DNA of 64,000 nucleotides from Nocardioides sp. W7 (GTDB taxonomy: Bacteria > Actinomycetota > Actinomycetes > Propionibacteriales > Nocardioidaceae): NCBI RefSeq assembly GCF_022919075.1, contig NZ_CP095078.1:3596001-3660000 (forward strand), given 5' to 3'. Shown here piece by piece: positions 9,511-20,000 of the stretch (position 1 is its first letter; the number at the start of each line of letters is the position of its first letter). Under the pieces are notes generated by a model. The model saw nothing but the letters and a program-made list of their open reading frames with translations, searched no databases and had not been told where the DNA came from. Made by a program: the position numbers and the translations under genes.

Positions 9511-10688
9511 GCAGGTCCGCGCCGGGGGCCGGCCATGCGGTCGTCGCCGGTCTGGTCTGCGCGCTGGTCGGCTTCACCAGCTCGTTCGCCGTCGTCATCA
9601 CCGGGCTGCGCGCGGTGGGTGCGTCGCCCGAGCAGGCATCCTCCGGCCTGCTTGTCCTCTGCGTGACCATGGGACTCGGCAGCGTGCTCTTCTCGTGGCG
9701 GCTGCGGATGCCCATGACGCTCGCCTGGTCCACGCCGGGCGCCGCGCTGCTGGCCACCGCCGCAGTGCCGGCCGGCGGCTTCGGTGCCGCGGTGGTCGCC
9801 TTCGCGGTCACCGGGGTGCTGCTCGCCGCCTGCGGCCTGGTCCGCCCGCTCGGCCGGCTGGTCGAGGCGATTCCGCTCCCGGTCGCCAACGCGATGCTCG
9901 CCGGCGTCCTGCTCACCCTGTGCACGGTGCCCTTCCGCTCGCTCGCCGATTCCCCCGGGACGGTGGCCCCGGTGGTCGCACTCTGGCTGATCCTCACCGT
10001 GCTCGCACCGCGCTGGGCGGTCCCGGGTGCGCTGGTGGCTGCGCTGGTCGTGATGGCGGTACGGGGCTCGTACTCCGCGGTGGACGCCGCAGCGGCCGCA
10101 CCACACCTGGAGTCGGTCTCTCCGGTATGGGACGCCGGTGCCCTCATCGCGATCGCCATCCCCCTCTTCCTGGTCACGATGACCAGCCAGAACATCCCCG
10201 GGATGGCCGTGCTGGCCTCGTTCGGCTACCGGCCACCGCTGCGTGACACCCTGCTCTACACCGGTGCGGCGAGCGCGGTCGGAGCCGTTGGCGGTGGGCA
10301 CGCGATCAACCTGGCCGCGATCTCGGCGGCCCTCGCGGCCGGGCCGCAGGCGCACCCGGACCCGGCACGCCGGTGGGTGGCGGGGGTCGCGTGCGGCACG
10401 ACGTACCTGGTCCTCGCGCCCCTCTCCGCGCTGGTCGCCGAGGTGGCGACCGCGGCCCCGGCGGGCCTCATCGCCGCGATCGCCGGGCTGGCACTGCTCG
10501 GAACGCTCGCCGGCGCCGTCGCGCAGGCCTTCGAGGCGCCCGAGCACCGGCTGCCCGCCGCCGTCGCGCTCGCGGTCGCCGCGTCGGGGATGACCATCGC
10601 CGGCGTCGGTCCTGCGTTCTGGTCCCTCGTGGGCGGGCTCGTGGTCCTCGCTGCGCTGCGCGCCGCCCACGCCCGGTCGGCGGGCTGA
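9507..10688 (+). CDS. BenE-family benzoate/H+ symporter-like transporter
   Basis: An integral membrane protein of 393 residues with about 11-12 hydrophobic segments spread over its full length. It matches the BenE family (related to the xanthine/uracil permease fold): early AGLVCALVGFTSSFAVVITG, then MPMTLAWSTPGAALLATAAV, and the conserved TMTSQNIPGMAVLASFGYRP at about residues 221-240. BenE members import benzoate with protons, but no benzoate catabolic gene is nearby, so the true substrate is open. The GTG start overlaps the YbaK stop as GTGA. The gene converges on mpa, with a strong hairpin between them. Confidence 0.85.
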   Translation: MSRSAPGAGHAVVAGLVCALVGFTSSFAVVITGLRAVGASPEQASSGLLVLCVTMGLGSVLFSWRLRMPMTLAWSTPGAALLATAAVPAGGFGAAVVAFAVTGVLLAACGLVRPLGRLVEAIPLPVANAMLAGVLLTLCTVPFRSLADSPGTVAPVVALWLILTVLAPRWAVPGALVAALVVMAVRGSYSAVDAAAAAPHLESVSPVWDAGALIAIAIPLFLVTMTSQNIPGMAVLASFGYRPPLRDTLLYTGAASAVGAVGGGHAINLAAISAALAAGPQAHPDPARRWVAGVACGTTYLVLAPLSALVAEVATAAPAGLIAAIAGLALLGTLAGAVAQAFEAPEHRLPAAVALAVAASGMTIAGVGPAFWSLVGGLVVLAALRAAHARSAG

Positions 10689-10788
10689 GCGGCCGAGACC
10701 TCGAGCGGGCTCAGTTCACTCAGGGCGGGCCAGCACCCTGGAGGCGCCAGCATCGCCTCGTGCGCGGCACCCGGCCTGACGGGCGGGT

Positions 10789-10828
10789 ACGTCAGCAGAC
10801 CCGTCGGACTCGACGGGTCTGCTGACGT
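10789..10828. terminator. Bidirectional hairpin terminator between benE-like gene and mpa
   Basis: A perfect 18-bp inverted repeat (10789-10806 and 10811-10828) with a 4-nt GACT loop lies between the convergent stops of the transporter and mpa. There is no U-tract, as is common in high-GC actinobacteria. Confidence 0.8.
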
Positions 10829-10835
10829 GACGTGC

Positions 10836-12599
10836 CTAGAGGTACTGCCCGGTGTTGGAGACCGTGTCGATCGACCGGCCCGGCTCCGTGCCCTGCTTGC
10901 CGGTGATGAGGGTGCGGATGAACACGATCCGCTCGCCCTTCTTGCCGGAGATGCGGGCCCAGTCGTCGGGGTTGGTGGTGTTCGGGAGGTCTTCGTTCTC
11001 CTTGAACTCGTCGACGCACGCCTGGAGCATGTGCGAGACCCGCAGACCTCGCTGGTCGTGGTCCAGGAAGTCCTTGATCGCCATCTTCTTGGCCCGGTCG
11101 ACGATGTTCTGGATCATCGCGCCGGAGTTGAAGTCCTTGAAGTACAGGACCTCCTTGTCACCGTTGGCGTAGGTCACTTCGAGGAAGCGGTTCTCCTCGG
11201 TCTCGGTATACATCCGCTCCACGGTGGCCTGGATCATCCCGGCCACGGTGGCGTCGCGGTCGTTGCCGAACTCGGCGAGGTCGTCGGCGTGCAGCGGCAG
11301 GCTGGCGGTGAGGTACTTGGAAAAGATGTCACGCGCCGACTCGGCGTCGGGGCGCTCGATCTTGATCTTCACGTCGAGCCGGCCCGGGCGCAGGATGGCC
11401 GGATCGATCATGTCCTCACGGTTCGAGGCACCGATGACCAGCACGTTCTCCAGCAGCTCGACGCCGTCGATCTCGCTGAGCAGCTGCGGGACGATGGTGT
11501 TCTCGACATCGGAGGAGACGCCCGAGCCACGAGTGCGGAACAGCGAGTCCATCTCGTCGAAGAAGACGATGACCGGGGTGCCGCTGCTGGCCTTCTCACG
11601 AGCCCGCTGGAAGACCAGGCGGATGTGCCGCTCGGTCTCGCCGACGTACTTGTTGAGCAGCTCGGGACCCTTGATGTTGAGGAAGTACGACTTCCCCTCC
11701 TGGCCGGTCCGGGCCGCGACCTTCTTGGCCAGGCTGTTGGCGACAGCCTTGGCGATCAGCGTCTTGCCGCAGCCGGGAGGCCCGTAGAGCAGCACACCCT
11801 TCGGCGGCTTGAGCTGGTGCTCCTTGAACAGCTCGGGGTGCAGGTAGGGCAGCTCGACCGCGTCCTGGATCTGCTCGATCTGACCTCGCAGTCCGCCGAT
11901 GGACTCGTAGGCGATGTCGGGAACCTCCTCGAGGATCAGCTCCTCGACCTCCGACTTCGGGACCTTCTCGTAGACGTAGCCCGCCCGCGAGTCGAGCAGC
12001 AGCGAGTCGCCGGCGCGGATGGTGTCGTTGCGCAGCGGCTCGGCGAGGCGTACGACGCGCTCCTCGTCGGCGTTCGCGATGACCAGGGCCCGATCACCGT
12101 CGGCGAGCAGCTCCTTGAACATCACAACCTCGCCGACCTCCTCGAAGGCGAGGGCGGCCACGACGTTGAGGGCCTCGTTGAGCATGACCTCCTGGCCGCG
12201 CCGCAACAAGTCGACCTCCACGGTCGGGCTGACGTTGACCCGGAGCTTGCGCCCCCCGGTGAACACGTCGACCGAGTCGTCGTCGTTGCGTTGGAGGAAG
12301 GTGCCGAAGCCCGCCGGCGGCTGGGCCAGCCGGTCGACCTCCTCCTTCAGCTTCATGATCTGGTCGCGCGCCTCGCGCAGGGTCTGGGCGAGGCGCTCGT
12401 TCTGGCTGGTGACCGCGGCCAGGGAACGCTGGGCGTCGGCCAGGCGGAGCTCGAGGCCGCGGGACCCGCCGGGTCCGTCAGAGAGTCGGCGACGAAGGTC
12501 CCCGACTTCGGATTCCAGGAAGCGCACCTGGTGGAGGAGCTCCTCAGCGCTCGGGCTATTGGAGTGGGACTCTGTGCCGAACGGGCCGTCTGCAGTCAT
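10836..12599 (-). CDS. mpa: Proteasome-activating AAA+ ATPase Mpa/ARC
   Basis: A hexameric unfoldase of 587 residues that binds Pup and feeds substrates into the 20S core. Residues about 15-75 form the Pup-binding coiled coil, followed by the OB domains and the AAA+ module with Walker A GPPGCGKT and Walker [13 protein letters not shown]. The protein ends GQYL, the docking tail that inserts into PrcA pockets. The ATG at 12599 is chosen over an upstream frame extension because AGGAGGT lies exactly 8 nt upstream. It is separated from dop by three plus-strand genes, so it has its own transcript. Confidence 0.96.
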   Translation of the reverse strand: MTADGPFGTESHSNSPSAEELLHQVRFLESEVGDLRRRLSDGPGGSRGLELRLADAQRSLAAVTSQNERLAQTLREARDQIMKLKEEVDRLAQPPAGFGTFLQRNDDDSVDVFTGGRKLRVNVSPTVEVDLLRRGQEVMLNEALNVVAALAFEEVGEVVMFKELLADGDRALVIANADEERVVRLAEPLRNDTIRAGDSLLLDSRAGYVYEKVPKSEVEELILEEVPDIAYESIGGLRGQIEQIQDAVELPYLHPELFKEHQLKPPKGVLLYGPPGCGKTLIAKAVANSLAKKVAARTGQEGKSYFLNIKGPELLNKYVGETERHIRLVFQRAREKASSGTPVIVFFDEMDSLFRTRGSGVSSDVENTIVPQLLSEIDGVELLENVLVIGASNREDMIDPAILRPGRLDVKIKIERPDAESARDIFSKYLTASLPLHADDLAEFGNDRDATVAGMIQATVERMYTETEENRFLEVTYANGDKEVLYFKDFNSGAMIQNIVDRAKKMAIKDFLDHDQRGLRVSHMLQACVDEFKENEDLPNTTNPDDWARISGKKGERIVFIRTLITGKQGTEPGRSIDTVSNTGQYL

Positions 12600-12607
12600 G
12601 TCAGCGC

Positions 12608-12614
12608 ACCTCCT
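12608..12614 (-). promoter_or_regulatory. Strong ribosome-binding site of mpa
   Basis: On the minus strand the bases read AGGAGGT, a full Shine-Dalgarno match, with an 8-nt spacer to the ATG at 12599. This fixes the mpa start. Confidence 0.85.
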
Positions 12615-12718
12615 GTGTGCTGCGACCCTACCCGCGAGCGGGGACAACGGAAGGGGACTGTCCGCGGTGTTGGTCACGATTTGGCACCGGCTCGCGCGCC
12701 GAAGGTGGTGGCAGGTGT

Positions 12719-12780
12719 TGCCGTTTGGTCACCAACGGCATTACCTGGCCGCCGGAGCCGCCGTTGGTGACCAAACGGCA
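12719..12780. repeat. Paired-arm dispersed element, copy E
   Basis: Perfect 18-bp inverted arms at 12719-12736 and 12763-12780 with a 26-nt spacer. It begins only 5 nt after the trmI stop and lies in the 186-nt gap before mpa. Confidence 0.92.
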
Positions 12781-12785
12781 GAGAG

Positions 12786-13754
12786 TCAGGCCTCCGACTC
12801 GTCCACGGGTACGCCGGGCGGTCGCGGGCCGGTGTAGTCCGGACCGTAGGCACCGGGAGCCGGCCTGCGCTTCTTCAGCGGCGGGCGCTGGCCGGGGGCC
12901 ATCCGTCGGGCGGTCACCAGGAAGGCGGTGTGGCCGATCATCTTGTGGCCGGGTCGCACGGCCAGACCCTCGACGTGCCAGTCGCGCACCAGCGACTCCC
13001 ACGGCTGCGGCTCGGTGAAGCCGCCGTGCAGGCGCACCGTCTCCACGAAGCGGGAGAGCTGGGTGGTGGTGGCGACGTACGCGCACACGATCCCGCCGGG
13101 ACGCAGCGCATCCGCAGCGGCGTCGAGGCACTCCCACGGGGCGAGCATGTCGAGGATGATCCGGTCGACCCGGTCCCCCGAGGCCGGGAGCGCCTCGGCT
13201 AGGTCCCCGAGGGTCAGGTCCCAGGCCGGGTGGTCGCCGCCGAAGAACTGGGTGACGTTGCGGCGCGCGACGTCCGCGAACTCCTCGCGGCGCTCGTAGG
13301 ACGACACCCGGCCGTGCGGCCCGACGGCGCGCAGCAGGGAGCAGGTCAGCGCCCCCGAGCCGACGCCGGCCTCGACGACGTGCGCGCCCGGGAAGATGTC
13401 GGCCATCGCGACGATCTGGGCGGCGTCCTTGGGATAGACGACCGCCGCGCCGCGCGGCATCGAGACGACGAACTCGGAGAGCAGCGGGCGGAAGACGAGA
13501 TACTCGCCACCGGCCGAGGAGACGAGGGTGAATCCTTCGTCACGGCCGATCATGTCGTCGTGCTCGAGGTGGCCGCGGTTGGAGAAGAACCGCTTGCCCG
13601 GCACCAGCTCGAAGTTGTGGCGCCGGCCCTTCTGGTCGACCAGCCGTACCCACTCGCCGACCCGCAGCGGCCCGCGGTGAACACCGGACCAGGCCTCGGG
13701 TGCGACGTCGGGGTCTGTCGGGCGATCGGCGTGGGGCTCAGCACTCTCGGACAC
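12786..13754 (-). CDS. trmI: tRNA (adenine-58-N1)-methyltransferase TrmI
   Basis: A 322-residue class I methyltransferase that makes m1A58 in the T-loop of tRNAs. The N-terminal domain contains HRGPLRVGEWVRLVDQKGRR and the catalytic domain has VVEAGVGSGALTCSLLRAVG as SAM motif I, then VDRIILDMLAPWECLDAAAD. The C-terminal tail is proline- and lysine-rich. The GTG at 13754 is the first start that leaves only a 12-residue leader before the conserved region; the open frame upstream is a shadow of the protease gene. It follows the site-2 protease gene closely, and the trmI-proteasome linkage is common in actinobacteria. Confidence 0.92.
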   Translation of the reverse strand: MSESAEPHADRPTDPDVAPEAWSGVHRGPLRVGEWVRLVDQKGRRHNFELVPGKRFFSNRGHLEHDDMIGRDEGFTLVSSAGGEYLVFRPLLSEFVVSMPRGAAVVYPKDAAQIVAMADIFPGAHVVEAGVGSGALTCSLLRAVGPHGRVSSYERREEFADVARRNVTQFFGGDHPAWDLTLGDLAEALPASGDRVDRIILDMLAPWECLDAAADALRPGGIVCAYVATTTQLSRFVETVRLHGGFTEPQPWESLVRDWHVEGLAVRPGHKMIGHTAFLVTARRMAPGQRPPLKKRRPAPGAYGPDYTGPRPPGVPVDESEA

Positions 13755-13765
13755 GAGCGAGAACC

Positions 13766-14896
13766 CTAGTGGGCGGCTTCGCGGAACGCCCGATCGACGT
13801 CGGCGGCCGCGAGTACGCCGTACACCGAGCCGTCGTCCTCCATGAGCAGGTACTCCGCCGCCGGGGTGCGATTGATCGCCATCACGAGTTCCTCGCCGCC
13901 GATCGCGACGGGCAGCCGCAGGCCCGGGTCCAGCGAGCGGGTGACGGCCGAGACAGGCACCCAGGGACGGCGCTCGTCCGGCGTGGCGAGCAGCGCTGCC
14001 TCGTTGACGACGCCGACGGGATCGCCGGAGGTGGTGACCGTGACGATGCCCCCGGCCTCGGCGTCCTGGGCCCGGCGTACCGCCTCGGCGAGCGGGAGGT
14101 CGACGGGAACGGTGAGGGTACGGCGGGCGAGGTTGCGCGCCACCAGCGCCGGGAGCCGCCGGCGGATCTTGGCACCGGTGATCGCCGCGGTCGACCCCGA
14201 CCAGAGGAACATGGCCACGATCAGCGCCAGGGCGAAGTCGAGCAGGTCGGGCTCGACGCCGAGCAGCGGTTCCTGGAACAGCGGCCAGGACAGCGCGGCC
14301 ACCGCGGTGATGCGTCCGCCCCAGCCCGCCACCAGGGTGCCGCGGTGCTGGTCCCCGCTGGCGCCCCACACGGCAGCCTTCAGCACCCGACCGCCGTCGA
14401 GCGGCAGCCCCGGGACCAGGTTGAGGACCCCGACGAGCAGGTTGGCACCGGCCAGCCCCTCGAGCCCGAGCCGGATGAGCCCCTCGGGGTCGGCGAGCAG
14501 TGCCGCGAGGGCGGCGAGGCCGACCGCCAGGGAGGTGATCGGGCCGACCACAGCGATCCAGAACTCCTGGCGCGGGGTCCTGGCCTCGCCCTCCACGGCT
14601 GTCATCCCGCCGAGGAAGTGCAGCGTGATCGAGGTGACCGGGAAGCCCATCCGGTTGGCCACCACGGCGTGCGAGGCCTCGTGCAGCAGCACGGAGAGAT
14701 AGAGGATGACGGCGAAGGCGAAGCCCGCGACGTACTTCCCGACGCCCAGCCCCGGGGAGACCTGCTCTACCCGCGGCGCCATGACGACGGCGATCAGGCC
14801 CGCGACGAGGAACCAGGACGAGGACACCAGGACGTCGCTGCCCGCGATCGTGCCGACCTTGAACGTGCCCGGCGGGCGTGGCTTCTGGTCTGACAC
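13766..14896 (-). CDS. Site-2-type zinc metalloprotease (M50) with CBS domains
   Basis: A 376-residue intramembrane protease of the M50 group that resembles mycobacterial Rip3-type enzymes. The HEASH zinc motif is at residues 72-76 and the second ligand motif NLVPGLPLDGGR follows at about residue 160; several membrane segments surround them. A pair of CBS-like repeats occupies roughly residues 250-376, where AMP-type ligands may regulate activity. The substrate is unknown; anti-sigma factors are typical for the family. The GTG start at 14896 faces the RecB-like gene, so the two genes share a short divergent promoter region. Confidence 0.88.
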   Translation of the reverse strand: MSDQKPRPPGTFKVGTIAGSDVLVSSSWFLVAGLIAVVMAPRVEQVSPGLGVGKYVAGFAFAVILYLSVLLHEASHAVVANRMGFPVTSITLHFLGGMTAVEGEARTPRQEFWIAVVGPITSLAVGLAALAALLADPEGLIRLGLEGLAGANLLVGVLNLVPGLPLDGGRVLKAAVWGASGDQHRGTLVAGWGGRITAVAALSWPLFQEPLLGVEPDLLDFALALIVAMFLWSGSTAAITGAKIRRRLPALVARNLARRTLTVPVDLPLAEAVRRAQDAEAGGIVTVTTSGDPVGVVNEAALLATPDERRPWVPVSAVTRSLDPGLRLPVAIGGEELVMAINRTPAAEYLLMEDDGSVYGVLAAADVDRAFREAAH

Positions 14897-14952
14897 CCGA
14901 CGAGGCTATCCGACAGGCCGGACTGTCCGTGGTGTCGCCTATCGTGCGGCAG

Positions 14953-15813
14953 GTGAGTGTGGAGCAGGAGTCGCCGGCGGACCGGGTCTCGACGCCCGTC
15001 GACGGCGTCGACGTCCTGGGGGCGCTGTCCCCGAGCCGGGCGGGTGACTTCCTGACCTGCCCGCTGCTCTATCGCTTCCGCACCGTCGACCGGCTCCCCG
15101 AGCCGTACTCCCCCGACGCGGTCCGCGGCACCGTCGTGCACAAGGTGCTCGAGGACCTGTTCGACCTCCCCGCCGAGCAGCGCACCCCCGAGCGGGCCGG
15201 CGAGATGCTGGTGCCCGCCTGGGAGCGGCTCGTCGAGGTGGCCCCCGAAGTCGCGGAGATGTTCGGCGACGAGGGGCCCGGCGTGACGCCGTGGCTCGCG
15301 TCGTGCCGCACCGTGCTCGAACGCTACTTCACCCTGGAGGACCCGCGTCGATTGGAGCCGGCCGAGCGCGAGCTGTACGTCGAGAGCCTGTTGGAGTCGA
15401 AGCTGCTTCTGCGGGGCTTCGTCGACCGGGTCGACGTCGCCCCCGACGGTGCGATCCGGCTGGTCGACTACAAGACCGGGAAGGCGCCCGGGCCCGGTTT
15501 CGAGGCCAAGGCGCTGTTCCAGATGAGGTTCTACGCGCTCGTGGTGTGGCGCACGCGCGGCATCGTCCCGGCGATGCTGCAGCTGGTCTACCTCGGCAGC
15601 GGCGAGATCATCCGCTACGTCCCGGACGAGCAGGATCTGCTGGCCACCGAGCGCAAGGTCGAGGCGATCTGGCGGGCGATCCGCACGGCCGAGGAGACCG
15701 GTGACTGGCTGCCGCACCGCAGCAACCTGTGCGGCTGGTGCGCGCACCAGGCGATCTGTCCCGAGTTCGGGGGCACTCCCCCGCCACTGCCGGATCTGCC
15801 GGCCCAGAGCTGA
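14953..15813 (+). CDS. RecB-family PD-(D/E)xK exonuclease
   Basis: A 286-residue Cas4/AddB-like nuclease. The fold is marked by GTVVHKVLEDLF (helix with the histidine), RGFVDRVDVAPDGAIRLVDY and then KTGKAP, giving the D-(x)n-D-x-K catalytic set, and a C-terminal NLCGWCAHQAICPEFGG, whose cysteines with an upstream cysteine (DFLTCPLLYRFR) suggest an iron-sulfur cluster. The GTG at 14953 is preferred to one at 14878 because the latter would start inside the divergent protease gene. The gene accompanies trmI in other actinobacteria; a DNA-repair role is inference. Confidence 0.85.
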   Translation: MSVEQESPADRVSTPVDGVDVLGALSPSRAGDFLTCPLLYRFRTVDRLPEPYSPDAVRGTVVHKVLEDLFDLPAEQRTPERAGEMLVPAWERLVEVAPEVAEMFGDEGPGVTPWLASCRTVLERYFTLEDPRRLEPAERELYVESLLESKLLLRGFVDRVDVAPDGAIRLVDYKTGKAPGPGFEAKALFQMRFYALVVWRTRGIVPAMLQLVYLGSGEIIRYVPDEQDLLATERKVEAIWRAIRTAEETGDWLPHRSNLCGWCAHQAICPEFGGTPPPLPDLPAQS

Positions 15814-15835
15814 GACCGACCCGGAGCTGACCGGC

Positions 15836-16090
15836 TCAGACCGGCGACCGGGCGAAGAGCATCAGGAATCCGCACCGCGCGCATCGGTTCGCCTCGATCA
15901 TGTAGCGCTGCTTGCCCATCCGGCGGGCACCGCCGAAGAGGCCCCGCTCCAACGGTCCCGGGATCCAGCGGGCATAGCCCTGGGAGGACTCGCCGGCGTC
16001 CTCGACGAACCCGGGCTCGAGGCTCTCGGCGCCGCAGGCGCTGCACGACGGCTGGGACGGGGTGGCCGGAGCGGACTCGTAGGTGCTCAT
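15836..16090 (-). CDS. Small zinc-ribbon protein
   Basis: An 84-residue protein with two CxxC knuckles, CSAC near residue 16 and CARC near residue 70, separated by about 50 residues containing PGFVEDAGES and RGLFGGARRM. This layout fits a zinc ribbon similar to the DUF6487 type. It converges on the RecB-like gene with a 22-nt gap and lies just downstream of the HAD gene on the same strand. Function is unknown. Confidence 0.65.
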   Translation of the reverse strand: MSTYESAPATPSQPSCSACGAESLEPGFVEDAGESSQGYARWIPGPLERGLFGGARRMGKQRYMIEANRCARCGFLMLFARSPV

Positions 16091-16147
16091 GGGCGCACTC
16101 TTCCCCGAATTCCGCTGCTTCGTGCTCGATATGCCGCTACCGGGTGA

Positions 16148-16801
16148 TCACGGGATCCGCAGGTCGCCCAGGTCCTGTGGGGTGAGCCCCTGGAGGCTGT
16201 CGCGGAAGATTCGGCGCGGCCCGTCGAGGACCGGTACGTGGTTCTCCACGACCAGGACCGTGCACCCGGCCGCCTCTGCGGACTTGGCGCCGGTGTTGGA
16301 GTCCTCGATCGCCACGCAGTCGCTCGGACGTACGCCGAGTGCCGCGGCCGCGCTCAGGTAGGGCTCGGGATGCGGCTTGCCGAACTCGACCTGGTCACCG
16401 GTGACGATCACCCGGAACGTCTCCGGAGGCAGCTGCGCCAGGATCGGGGCGACGAACCGCTCGTACGACATCGTCACCAGAGCGCACCGGACCTCGGCCT
16501 CGCCGAGCGCCACCAGCAGGTCGCGGGCTCCAGGGCGCCACGGCACCTCGTCCTCCACCCGCGCCACGACGCCGTCGAGCAGCCGCTCGACGATCGCCTC
16601 CGGCGCCAGCGGGACGCCCATGTGCTCCTTGATGTAGTGCGCCGAGTCGATCAGCGAGTTCCCGACCAGGTTCATGGCGTGCGCCGTCGACCAGGTGCCG
16701 CCGTACTCCTCGGCCAGCGCATGCTCGGTGTCGATCCAGTAGGGCTCGGTGTCCACCAGGGTGCCGTCCATGTCCCACAGGACGGCGGCCGGCAGCCGCA
16801 C
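16148..16801 (-). CDS. HAD-superfamily phosphatase (phosphoglycolate phosphatase-like)
   Basis: A 217-residue HAD hydrolase of the beta-phosphoglucomutase/Gph subgroup. Motif I is WDMDGTLVD with the nucleophile Asp10 and acid/base Asp12; motif II is VTMS; motif III and IV are in FGKPHPEPYL and VAIEDSNTGAKSA. The start is GTG at 16801. A 32-bp near copy of its first coding bases is found at 21553-21584, beyond the neighbouring phosphoesterase gene. The physiological substrate is not visible from sequence. Confidence 0.88.
   Translation of the reverse strand: MRLPAAVLWDMDGTLVDTEPYWIDTEHALAEEYGGTWSTAHAMNLVGNSLIDSAHYIKEHMGVPLAPEAIVERLLDGVVARVEDEVPWRPGARDLLVALGEAEVRCALVTMSYERFVAPILAQLPPETFRVIVTGDQVEFGKPHPEPYLSAAAALGVRPSDCVAIEDSNTGAKSAEAAGCTVLVVENHVPVLDGPRRIFRDSLQGLTPQDLGDLRIP
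16765..16796 (-). repeat. HAD gene 5' end, partner of the remnant at 21553-21584
   Basis: These 32 bp encode PAAVLWDMDG of the HAD protein. They differ by one base from 21553-21584, in the same orientation, on the far side of the phosphoesterase gene. Confidence 0.8.
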
Positions 16802-16952
16802 TCCCTCATCCGGGCGCTGACCTGCAGGTTCTCGAGAAGAAGCGGTGTTCAGAATGCCCTCCGAAATGCTCCGTGCGACGAGCCGTGCGACGCCCCACCC
16901 TAGATCGAAGGTGCGCAGCGTTCGCCATCATCACGGCGAACCAACCACGGCA

Positions 16953-16989
16953 GAGCGCCCGCCCCGCCAGGCTGGCGGGACGGGCGCTC
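16953..16989 (-). terminator. Hairpin terminator downstream of the phosphoesterase gene
   Basis: A GC-rich stem of about 17 bp with one mismatch and a 3-nt loop lies 30 nt after the phosphoesterase stop. It has no U-run. It also lies upstream of the HAD gene, so it separates the two transcripts. Confidence 0.7.
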
Positions 16990-17019
16990 CTCGATCACCG
17001 AAGCCGACGGGTCCTCATC

Positions 17020-20000
17020 TCATCTGATGCGGATCCGGGACTGCTGGGTGGCTGCCTTCAGGTGTCGGCTGCCGGCGTACCACACGACCACCTTCTGCGA
17101 ACCTGGTCGGAGCTGTCTGTCGATGGTGAGCCGTACCCGGGTGACGCCCGCCTTCGCCTCCACGACCTTGGTGGTCGAGCCGATTCGCACGACCACCCTG
17201 CCGGTCGGCCTCAGGTCCCCGGGGACCTTCAGTCGCACGGTGACCGTCGCCGTCCGGCCGCGGACCCCGACACGTGGCGCCTTCGCTCGCAGCACCGTCT
17301 TGGCCTTCGCCACGCGTACGACGAAGCTGGATCGGTCGGCGGTGAAGCCGGAGCCGCCACTGAAGGAGACCACCAGGTTGTTGCGTCCTGCGGCCAGCCC
17401 TCGCACCACCTTCGCCGGGAGGGTGACCCGGCCGTGGAAGCCGTCGATGCGCTGTGTCGCCAGAAGCCTGCCCTGCCGCTCGATGCGGAGGACGCCGCGC
17501 GGCGTCCCGGTGCTGGACCGCTCCGCCACCAGCGTGACGGGGATCCCTGCCGCCTTGCCGAAGGTCGTCCTCAGATCGCCCACCACCACGCGTACGCCGA
17601 TCGGCCCAGGGTCAGTCGGATCCGTGGGGTCGGTCGGCCGTGCCGTCACGGTCAGGCGGAGCGTGGTGCTGCTGGCGGCGTGCGCGTGATCGCCTGCGTA
17701 CTCCACCTCGATGCTGTGGGTGCCGACACCGGGCATGGCGGCGGCCTCGCAGCTGGCGACTCCCCCAGCCAGCACGGCCTCGCAGAGGACATCGTCACCG
17801 CTGCGGAAGAGCACGGAGCCGGTGGCGGCGACGGGATCCAGGGCGGCGCTCAGCCGCACCGTCCCGCCGTCCACCACGGTGAGGTCGTCGGCCGACATGG
17901 TGGTCGGCGTCGCGGCGACGGTCGAGAACGACCAGACGTCGGAGACCACCGAGTGGCCGTCCTCGTCGGCGACCTCGACGTACCAGCTGTAGTCGCTGTC
18001 GAGCGACAGCTCCCCGGCCGGGACCTCGGCGCGCGCGCCGGAGGCAACGGCGTCGAGCTCGGCGATGACCTCCTCGGTGCGGGCGGTCACCTCGACGTGG
18101 TCGGTGGCCAGCGAGCGCTCCGCCTTCTGCAGCGTGATCGGCCGCACGAAGTTCTCGGTCGTGATGCACTCCTCGGTCATCTCACGCTCGATGCTCGGGG
18201 CCTCGGTCAGCGACTCGCACCCGGTGAGCGGCCAGGCATGGTCGGGGCCGCCTGCGGTCGGGTACACGTCGAGCACGGTGAAGGTGCGGTTGGTGAAAGT
18301 CTGCGCGTCCGGATCGAGCTCGACCGTGCGCATGAACCCGGCTCCGCCGCTGTAGCTGCCGGCCTTGACCGACGGCCAGTTGACCTGCACCTGCAGGACG
18401 ATGCGACCGTCGCCGAGACGGTTGACCCAGACGTAGCTGTAGTCCTTGTGCCCCGACATGATCGCGACCACGTTGTCGTACGGCTCGATGATCTCGCTCA
18501 TGAAGCGGGTGCCCTGCCCGGTCAGCTGACCGGTGGGGTCGAACTGCTCGTGGGTGCCGATGATGACGTTGGCGTCGGGATGAGACGCGATCGCGTCCTT
18601 GACCCAGGCCCATTCGGCGGCGCTCGCCCGCCAGGTCAGGTACACGAACATGTAGTCCGCCTCCGGGGTGGAGATGTAGTCGTAGTGCTGCACGTTGTCA
18701 CTGGCCGTGCCGCCGTACCACGGGTCATCAGCGAAGCGCTCCTCGCCGAAATACTTGCGGTAGTGGCTGTAGCCGGACTCGAAGTCGTGATTGCCCGGCA
18801 CCAGCCCATAGGGGACGTCGGCGTCATCGAGGATCTGCAGCGACTCGGAGGCATTGACCCACTGGAACTCCTGATCGACGTCGTCGACGATGTCGCCGGT
18901 CAGGAACATGTAAGCGAGGTTCTCGGACTCGCGCTGGTCAACGATCCACTGTGCTTCCTTGTCGAAGGTCTCCGGATCCGATTCCGCCAGCTTCTGGGTG
19001 TCGGTCATCCAGGCGAACTTCACAGCCCCGTCGTTCGTCGGCGCGATGTAGCCCGGCAGCACCTGGACCTGCACGGTGGCCTTGCCGTCCTGCACGGACG
19101 GCCCGGTGCGGACCGAGCCTCGGAGGGTGAGGTCGTCCTCGCCGGCCACGGCGGAGGCGGCCTCGACCCAGGTCTCGGTGCGGTGGTCGAACACCGAGAG
19201 CACCACCCGGTGTCCGGGACGGGTGCGGCCGGTCCAGCTGACCGCCAGATCGCGGTCGGTGGCCGCCTCCTCGGGCACGGCCACGTCGAACTGCTGGAAC
19301 GGGTAGCGCTCGGCCTCGGTCGTCTCCACGCGCTCGCCGTCCGCCTCCTCCAGGGCCGCGACGGCCTCGGGGTCCGGCAGCCTCTGTCCGGAGCCGAGAG
19401 CCGGCTCGCCGTCCGTGGTGGAGCCCTGCCGCGCCTCGAGCCCGGCGCCGTTGCCGAAGTCCTGCTGGCGTGCCAGCTTGAACGTCACGTCCAAGGGATC
19501 TCCGGTCGGGTCGGCGACCGTCACCCCCAGCGACGTCGTCCGGGTGGGCACGTCAAGGTCGCCGTCAGCCGGGCTCGGGTCCGTGGGCGCGAACGGGGTG
19601 TCGGCCCAGGTCTCGAAGGTGACGGTGCGCTGAGAGGTGAGGCCGTGGGAGTCCGTCGCCTCCACGAGCAGGGTGTGCTCGCCGTTGGTCATCTTCTCGG
19701 GGTCCCAGCGGCTGCCGTTCTCGACCGGCTCGCCGTCCAGGGTGAGGGTGAGGGCGAGGTCGCCGTCGATCGGGTCGGAGGCGGTCGCATCGATCACGAA
19801 CGGAGAGCCCTGGTGGCGACTGCCGTCGGCGGGCGTGGTGACGGTGAGGGCCGGCGCGGTGTTGTCGACCTCTACGGTGCGGGTCAGCGAGCCGGTCGGG
19901 TCGCTGACCGAGACGACGTACTCACCGTCGGGGTAGATGGAGGTATCCCACGACCAGGCGTTGGTCTCCAGGGTGGGGGCTGCCAGCTCCATGGTCACCG

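Noticed and set aside
12669..12686. A further single-arm copy of the dispersed element upstream of mpa
   Set aside because: GTTGGTCACGATTTGGCA shares only part of the arm and lies next to intact copy E; the match is too weak to count as a separate copy.
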